A DNA stretch of 64,000 nucleotides, taken from NCBI GenBank assembly GCA_905221615.1, contig CAJNDT010005879.1, forward strand, positions 62,001 to 126,000, written 5' to 3'. The notes under the pieces were generated by a model. The model did not search any database, was not told the origin of the DNA, and was given only the letters and a program-made list of their open reading frames with translations. Of the stretch, positions 57,301 to 64,000 are shown piece by piece. The translations under genes and the position numbers were made by a program. This stretch comes from Symbiodinium sp. CCMP2592. Its lineage: Eukaryota; Sar; Dinophyceae; Suessiales; Symbiodiniaceae. Within the stretch, counting starts at the first letter, position 1; each line of letters opens with the position of its first letter.

Positions 57301-59406
57301 TCGTGTGCGGGTTGAGGTTTACAGCGCTTGGCCAAGCATTGCAACGACCTCGACTCATTCCGACATGGCCTCTCGGTATGTCTTCCTGGGGCGACGACTG
57401 GGACACGCCCTACCGTCTGCCGTGTAAGCTTCTGACGCAAGTGTATCCATATCATCACAGTTGCAGGTCAGAGAAGGATCGACGACCCGCCCACGTTTTT
57501 CCGATCCGACTGCGAGTGCCCATCGTCGGGCGGCTGCCCGAGGCACTGGCGCAGTGCGTTGTCCGTCGACGGCGTGCGCCCTCTCCTGTGCCGCCCGTTG
57601 GCGAACAGCTGCAATCATACTCTTGGGACTTCGTCTTTGCTCGCATCATGGCGATCGCCGAGACGAAAGGTAACGAGGTACTGAACGAGCTCGGTGTTGT
57701 TTTGTTGCTTTTTTGCTCGCACTTCCTGGCCGACAGGCAGCACGCAGGTTAGCCGCGACCGGCGCCAGCCACACGCAGGGGGAGCGGGTTGTGCACGACA
57801 GATACCTATACCACATGTTTCGACGATCGCCATCGGCCCGCAGACGTCACGCTGCCGACCAGTGCTTGCAGGAGCTAAGTCCACTGGTGCGGTCGGGTTG
57901 CGCTCCGAACTGCAGCTGCGGCAGCGGCGCGGGATGCGAAGAAGCTCGTTGGTCCGGCCGAGCCGCGTAGCGTGTCCGTATCACGGGGGATTGTGCGACC
58001 CTCGATTCCGCATCATGTTGACCGTTGCTTGCTTTGGCAGTCCATGGCAGTTACCGCCAAACCTTGGGTCAGGTGCAAGTCAGGGTGGAGACCACCTTTG
58101 ATTCGGTCTCTCACAGAGCGTTGTTTGCTTTGCCCGTAGCCAGCGTCGTGCGCAGACCCAGACCAGGTGCAAACAAGGGACCGGAGGCATTACTTTCACC
58201 TGCGAGCAGCTAACTATTTCATACGAATATTGCAGCCTTTCATCTCCTAGGACATGAGCAGCACTTGTGACCGCTTGCAGTTATGAATCCTTTGTTATTT
58301 GGTCTGCACGTCGTGATGTGCTCGTCTCTCGAACATTCTCTGTGTATCCACGCCAAACATCCCGGACACTGTGCTTTACAGCTTTAACTATGTTTGTAAT
58401 GTTTTTTTGGATGCTCGCCCTGCCTTGGTGCAGCCTTTCCACGCCGACGCGGCGCAGCCGCGAGCCAATTGCTTGCAATGCCACATGATATGTGTTTGTG
58501 CTTGTGACAGCACTGATTTTGTACTGACATGATGAGTTGTTCTTGTGTGTATGTTGTCACGGATTCCATTAGTGTCCTCCTTCCGTATGACAGAATTATA
58601 TCATTCACACATGTTACATACATGTTATTACCTCCATGAAAAGATCCGCATGTGCTATATGTGCGTGCAGTCTTTGTAGTTACGCAGCACGCATATAAGT
58701 TTGGCTCTGGTCATGTCTGCACCCATTGTTTATGTGTAAACATGTCTCTTCCTTGTTTTTTTCCGGTGCTTCCGCATCTGCACATGTGTGCAGTGCTGCC
58801 GATATTCCCAAAGATCTGTAAGCAGGCATATTACGAATATTACGATGTACACATAAAGATATGTAGACATGGAGCCCCCAGAACCAGCCCTGGGTGGCGG
58901 CTCCTCGAACGGGAGCAGGGGTTCGCAGGGCTCGCAAACGGATCTCGCATGCCCGCGCAGCCCCTGGGGTCCTCCCCAGCTGCCGCGTTTGTGTTATGCT
59001 GCGAGCCAACTACCTCAGCAGCACACCACGCAGGCAATCCATGTAAGCGAATCGGATCGGCGCACGCGCCGCTGGAGGACGCACTGCACCTCATCCAGAA
59101 AACTGCCGGCAAAAAATAATACTACTGCAGATGCTTTACTGTGGTTTCCAAGGTTCCAAAGTGCATTTTCAATGCATGGCAAGTGCATTCAAAAGCTGCT
59201 TCAGCTTTGCCAGTGTTCCTCGCACGATTCCCGAAAGAGTCGAGGTCTTCAAGCCCACGACCAACTCCAAATGCATTTCCCGAAGAATCCTCAACGCGAT
59301 TGGCCCGGGATTTCAACAAATCTGGGGTTCATGCCGTTCCTAAACCCAAAATTTGTGTTGAAAAGCTGAAGGGTTCGGTTTAGGCTCAGGTAGTGACGTC
59401 TTCATT
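57301..59406. other. possible 5' part of the LINE, unresolved
   Basis: GC-rich patches at 57450-57960 resemble retroelement coding composition, but neither an endonuclease domain nor another motif was recognised. 58000-58850 is ordinary AT-richer spacer. Confidence 0.3.
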
Positions 59407-61711
59407 TTGCAGCGCTGGCGACATCGTTGCATACGCCCAGCCCGTGACGGAGTTGGCTTGCGCTTGCGGAGGGCTGAGGCATCGCAACTTGCCTCTCTCG
59501 ACACTTTTGTTCAGATTTGTTCAGTGTCATCCAGACTTGAATTTTTGACCTTGCATCCATGGCTGTGCGCCCGAGTCTTGCCATCACTGGAAGCTATGCC
59601 GCATCCTTCCTGTAGTGCCCGCACGGCGTCGCGAGCCTCACGTGGGCAGTGTTCAACAGAAGCCGAATGGCCGCATATACGGGCGGTGGTTGTGGGTGAC
59701 GTCTTCAGGCGCCTGGTAACCCGCGCGCTGGCGCAACACTTTTACCGCCGCTTTCCAGAAGCTTGCCTCCCGTACCAGTTTGGGTTGAGCACGAGGGCGG
59801 GCACGGAAGGCCTCTACAAACTCCTCCACGCGGCCCACGGCCTTGGACGCCCGTGTGACGGTGCTGTCCGTCGACGCATTCGGTGCCTACGACCACATCT
59901 CTCGCCAAGCAATGCTAGAAGGTCTCCGGTCCCGCCCGGCCCTCACCCCGTTCTTGCCTTTTGCCCGTCAGTTCTACGGCAGTGCCAGCGTCTGCAGCTA
60001 TCGAGACGGGCAACGAACATGACGTGTCGCAAGGCGACGGATGCGAGCAAGGGCATCCGTTACTGCCGGCGCTCTTTTCCCTGGCGCAGCACGCCGCTTT
60101 GAGCGAGGCAGCGGAGGGACTCCAGGAGGGCGAGGCTATTTTCGCGTTACACGTATGTCGTGTCAGCACCCGAACGCACGGGTGTGCTGCACGGCGCCCT
60201 GGAGGACGCGCTCTGGCGCCATGCGCGCATACGCCTCAACCAAGGCGAAACACGTCCCACGTGCCACCTACTTGCTCCGGATGCTCCCGCCTGGCGCGAC
60301 GGAGGCTTCTGCGCGCGAGCATGACGCCGCCGTGTGCGCATGGTTTGGGGCCCTGCTGTCGCAGGATTCCCTCACCCACAACCACTGCTTCAACCATCGC
60401 AGCGCCTCGTGCAGCCAGCGTGCAGCTCCCTTTGCGTTATGGTGGCCTCGGACTCCGCTCGGCAGCGGAGGCCGCCCCCGCCGCCTACGGGGCTTCCTGG
60501 GCGGACTGTTTGCCGACCATTCGAGCGCGAGCGCCGCTGGCAGCCGACACCGCGCTGCCCCTCGCAGCAGCACGTTTACGCGGCCGCTTGCCTCCGCGAA
60601 CAGGGCTAGGATGCTCCCGCTTGGGATTCGCTGCTGCAGGCACGGCCCTGGCACGACGAACGTGAGTTTGGGGACTTTCTGCGAGGCTGGCCGCATCGTG
60701 CTGGCCTCGCCGGTGACCACCGCGCGCTGGATTTGGCTCTTTCTCACACCGATGCTGCATCTCGAGCGCTGCTGCTGTCACAGGCGCCGGGCCACACGCG
60801 AGGCGTGCCTTCACAGTCTTCCCCACCTCAGCTGAGTCGACGGTGCCATCGCCACTCTTCCGTTTCTTGCTGCTGCGACGGCTTCGCCTGCCGGTGCCAG
60901 TTGCACCGCGCACGTGCGCCTGCCGCGGTCGCCTTGACCCCCTCGGCGATCACAGGGCTACATGTGCAACTTCAAGTGTGCTCGCATCCCCGACCCCCTT
61001 CCTCTCGAGCGGGCAGTGGCACGGGTCGCACGCAACGTTCTCCCGGCCGACATGGACATCGATGTCCCGGTCTCCGATGACCGCCGCATCGAAGTTGTCG
61101 CGAACGGCCTGTCCGTTTTTTTTGTGGCATGGCGCACAGCAAGCTGCCATCGTCGACCCTGGTATGCGGACGGGTGATGCCCAGCCGGGGGCTGACATGC
61201 ACCCTGGATAGGGCTGCGTGGCGCAACGGCATCGACGCGCTGCGTGATGTAAGCTAGGTCTCCTGCCTGCGAGTCGGAGTCGCAGATCGTGCTGGCACTG
61301 AGTAGAATTGTGCCAAAGCGCAAACGAACGAGCAGGTTTTTGCCAATCACCCCTTTCGAAATCAACCGTGGAGAGCCTACGAGATGCAACCCCGACCGAT
61401 GGCAAGAACACGATCAATCAAGGATGTTTGCGGGGCAAGCGGAGGGAGCGGGAGTTCGCCGAGCTCGTGCTGCAAGCCGTTCGCAAAGCCGACAACGGCA
61501 AGATCGACTTGAGCGGTATGCGCTAGGAGATTGGCTCAACTTGCTAGAGTCCTTGGGCGACCATGGCCCCTCAACGTGCTGCTGGCGCACGGAGCGTCTG
61601 CTCTTGCCCAAGCGCGGATGCACTGGTGGCGTTGTGATGGCAGTGGTACATGATGCTTTTGCGAATCAAAATAAGCTAGAAGCTTCTTCAAGCAATGCGC
61701 GATTTGAGTGA
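59407..61711 (+). mobile_element. LINE-type (non-LTR) retrotransposon, decayed
   Basis: Plus-strand GC-rich coding sequence with RT and LINE C-terminal features runs through several frames to about 61711. No long terminal repeats were seen. The 5' end is not defined and may reach 57300; the end is placed after the last coding-like frame. Confidence 0.7.
59560..61711 (+). pseudogene. LINE reverse transcriptase and C-terminal region, frameshifted
   Basis: RT motifs in order are VVVGDVFRRLVTRALAQ, LPYQFGLSTRAGTEGL (about 59680-59830), VTVLSVDAFGAYDHIS with the motif A Asp (about 59855-59905), QGDGCEQGHPLLPALFSL (about 60030-60085), then YVVSAPERTG (about 60153) in another frame. The catalytic Asp pair that should precede TYVV is absent, apparently through a small deletion at about 60145-60152. 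Further down are LRYGGLGLRSAAEAAPAAYGASWAD (split over 60425-60515), RRLRLPVP with R-x-CAC (about 60870-60930), DMDIDVPVSDDRRIEVVANGL (61050-61110) and an Arg/Glu-rich segment (61440-61480), all typical of the LINE C-terminus in dinoflagellates. At least four frame changes make it inactive. Confidence 0.7.
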
Positions 61712-62006
61712 CATCGTAGTTCGAAGGACGTTAAACCCTCGTAGCAGCAGCAGCCGGAGCAGGAGCACTTGCTGTGGCAATTCCATTTGATTGTTGCGAT
61801 TTGTATTTGTATTCACAACAAGATGCATCACGCAACTAGGGCTCCTGAATCCTCTTCCTTCTTGGCATAAAAATAGGGCTAGCCTGGCGCTAGGGATCTA
61901 GATAGCACGTGGTTCGTGATATGTTTAATCGCTAGCTTAGAGCATATGATAGGTTCTTACACCTGTTAGTTCTCTGTACTCCTTCCTCTATGGACCCCCA
62001 CCCCCT
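61712..62006. other. spacer, nothing recognised
   Basis: Between LINE remnant and an octamer repeat. Confidence 0.4.
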
Positions 62007-62062
62007 CCCACTCTCCCACTCTCCCACTCTCCCACTCTCCCACTCTCCCACTCTCCCACTCC
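62007..62062 (+). repeat. (CCCACTCT)n, 7 units
   Basis: Octanucleotide tandem repeat in a C-rich tract. Confidence 0.95.
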
Positions 62063-62562
62063 TGCTGTTGCTGCGCTGCTACTGCCGCCGGCTGTTCTCG
62101 GCAGCCCAGAGTCGAAGCGGTCAGTGCCTATGTGGTCCTACGGAGCCAGGTCGCTATCGAGGCCCCTGGCGGCCGCCAACCGGCGGAAGCTGCCAGCGCA
62201 CGTCCGCGAGGACCTCGTGCAGCTCGGGCGCCTCTCCGGCAACGTCGCGCTCCCCTGCCAGCGGGAGTTCCAACAAGGATGCGGCGACAGAGCGCTGTGC
62301 AGCGACAGCGAGCGCTGCTCGCGTGCTGCACGTCCGAGCCACGCTGCCTGGTGAGCAACCAGACCCAGGGGGCAGCCTCTGCGCCAAACCTGCCTGATGC
62401 TAAGCCCGAAGAGGCCGTGGAGGATTGCACCCTCGTGTGCAGTGCAGATCGTTGCGCGCGCATCCGAATCCCTGCATGACCCTCCAAGCTGCCGTTTTGG
62501 CCGCCGCAAGCAGAGATAGTCATTTTTGACGGCCGCAGCACAATCGGTTTTATTTCAGATCT

Positions 62563-63336
62563 TTAGGGGCGAAGCGGTCGCAGCCGCAGCCGCGGCTGCG
62601 GCTCTGGCGGACCGCGCCCGCGCACCTCCGCCATACGCACCGCTGCCTGTAATGCCTGGCCGAATGCCCGCCAAGTAGCTGAAGACCAAGTCCGCTGCTG
62701 GACGCGAGTGTGCGCCAAGCGCAAGGCCTTGCAGCCGGGGCATGTCTGCATCTCCGCGGCGATGGGCTGGCCGCAATCTCCGCCAGAGGCCATGGCATGG
62801 ATGAAGGCTGGCAGTAGATAAGCTGTGCGAGCAGTGAAAGGCGGCGGGGCAAGCGTGCCCAAGCAAGCAAAGCAGACTTCAAACCAGTACGTGACAAGAA
62901 AATAAGTCACTGATGGCCCCGCGCTTGCGTTGTCTCGCGAGTGGCGCAGGGCGCAGCCAGCAAGAGGTCGCCGAGCAAAGTATTCAGCAACCCTGCCGGC
63001 GGCAGATCCGCAGCGGTGTCGACGGGCATCCTCGCAGCAGGGGGCGCGGGCAACAGCCACGTGCGACGTGACTCGGTCGATGGCCTTGCTTGCCAGTGCC
63101 CCCAAGAACAGGCCGAATAGAAGCCAGCCCCAGGCCATGCAAGGGGCGGGAACCCTTAGGTCGGCGCTCCACCGCCGCAGGTCCAAAGGGCGTACGCCGT
63201 ACTTTGGCGGCAACTCGGCGGGAGCAACGAGGCAAACGAGGAGGCCACCGACCAGCCATGCCAGCAAGCCCGACCTGCACCCTTCATACGAGCATGATTT
63301 TGGAGCTCTCAGCCCGACCTGCTGCGTCGGCGTCAC
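62563..63336 (-). CDS. unassigned 257-codon frame
   Basis: The longest minus-strand frame in a GC-rich block. It has an N-terminal hydrophobic run (WLVGGLLVCLVAP), a second (GWLLFGLFLGALAS), a CPGCKALRLAH Cys pair and an Arg/Pro-rich end. The opposite strand is also open (63090-63698, with an RS-rich and Gly/Lys-rich segment), so long frames here may simply reflect high GC. It could be retroelement-derived. No function is proposed. Confidence 0.25.
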   Translation of the reverse strand: MTPTQQVGLRAPKSCSYEGCRSGLLAWLVGGLLVCLVAPAELPPKYGVRPLDLRRWSADLRVPAPCMAWGWLLFGLFLGALASKAIDRVTSHVAVARAPCCEDARRHRCGSAAGRVAEYFARRPLAGCALRHSRDNASAGPSVTYFLVTYWFEVCFACLGTLAPPPFTARTAYLLPAFIHAMASGGDCGQPIAAEMQTCPGCKALRLAHTRVQQRTWSSATWRAFGQALQAAVRMAEVRGRGPPEPQPRLRLRPLRP

Positions 63337-63339
63337 CTC

Positions 63340-63560
63340 CCACTGCCGCTGGCGTCGTGCAAATGGTCCGCGGCCCGCCGGCTCGCAGCCCGACGCCCGA
63401 GCGCGAGGAAGCTGCAGAGCGTCGCAGCCGCAGTCGCAGCCCGATCAGCCCGCCTCGTGGCAAGTCGGGAGGCAAGTCCGGCGGAGGCAGGTCTGGCGGT
63501 GGCAAGAAGAACGGCGGGAAGAGCCATGGCAAACGGTTTCCACCGGGCCGGCAAGGACAT
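63340..63560 (+). CDS. possible RS/GK-rich exon
   Basis: The plus-strand frame reads PTPEREEAAERRSRSRSP and then Gly/Lys/Ser repeats (GGKSGGGRSGGGKKNGG). Such tails occur in RNA-binding and Gag-like proteins. It conflicts with the minus-strand frame at 62563-63336 only at its edge. Evidence is composition alone. Confidence 0.25.
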
Positions 63561-64000
63561 ACTTGGAAAGTCGGTGTTGGTTATATTCAAATGTCCCACA
63601 TGGCCTGGATAGTATGCCAACTTATATGTCGACCAAGTGACCGGATATCTTGTCTATGTACCCGGTTAAGTGATGTGCATGTGATGCAAGCTGTATAGGG
63701 AGGTTAGCAACCAGAAAGGGTCCAAGTATATGTTGCGGCCAACCAATTGGCCATATATGGTTCGGTTATCTATGTAGTTGAGTCACTTATGTATAAGTGA
63801 CCAAGCCAGCTTAGGCAACTTAACAGTATGTTAGCTAAACCAGATATAAATGAAAGCTAAGTCAGTTGCCGGATGGGTTTTTGCGATGGTGAGGCTAAGT
63901 CCACTTAGCTCACTTAGGGATCGGGCTGGTCATAGCAAATTCATGGTTTTGGGCGAGTACGAGTGGATCGCTTTTATTGTTATTTTCTATTTCAGGGCTT
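63561..64000. other. AT-richer end of window, nothing recognised
   Basis: Contains several short inverted words such as TATATGG and CACTTAT, but no gene or defined repeat. Confidence 0.4.

Overview
The window looks like nuclear DNA of a dinoflagellate (Symbiodiniaceae-like). The evidence is mid-GC sequence, small genes broken into many short exons, introns whose reading frames only join through GC-AG and GA-AG as well as GT-AG boundaries, TTTAGGG-type telomere-like motifs in introns, gene families I know from dinoflagellate genomes (SHQW/TIR-like plus ankyrin proteins, TIR-like multi-pass membrane proteins, tandem HPP proteins), and a heavy retroelement load. No rRNA, tRNA, CRISPR or bacterial operon was seen. 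Exon joins were worked out by eye from reading frames and family motifs, so outer gene limits are approximate.

Layout. 1-1.3 kb: RNase H tail of a reverse-transcribing element and a duplicated 157-bp 3' segment. 2.3-5.6 kb (+): TIR-like/ankyrin gene with several readable splice junctions. 6.37-21.93 kb: a nest of mobile elements. The outer one is an LTR retrotransposon with TG...CA LTRs and a 5-bp target-site duplication. A DIRS-like tyrosine-recombinase retroelement with about 345-bp inverted terminal repeats has inserted into it. Its reverse transcriptase/RNase H gene is in turn broken by a minus-strand element that carries a Tpt1/KptA-like RNA 2'-phosphotransferase and a CCHC knuckle. 25.4-27.3 kb (+): a gene with at least two cyclic-nucleotide-binding domains, recovered from short exons. 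29.58-30.03 kb (-): an AT-rich remnant resembling the C-terminal half of an A32-like viral DNA-packaging ATPase, with two stops. 36.56-38.78 kb: three tandem 740-bp units. 41-43.5 kb (+): TIR-like multi-pass membrane gene with apparent frameshifts. 46.3-49.4 kb: a 1.55-kb tandem duplication in which each copy encodes the same 217-residue secreted Cys-rich protein. 50.6-54.2 kb (+): two-domain HPP membrane protein gene. 59.4-61.7 kb (+): decayed LINE-type retrotransposon. 62-64 kb: GC-rich sequence with unassigned open frames.

No shared pathway is evident. The cellular genes (two TIR-like proteins, a cyclic-nucleotide sensor, HPP transporters, secreted proteins) are independent single-gene units set in transposon-derived DNA. 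The parts most worth following up are the element-borne Tpt1-like protein, the unusual architecture of the DIRS-like element, and the viral ATPase remnant.
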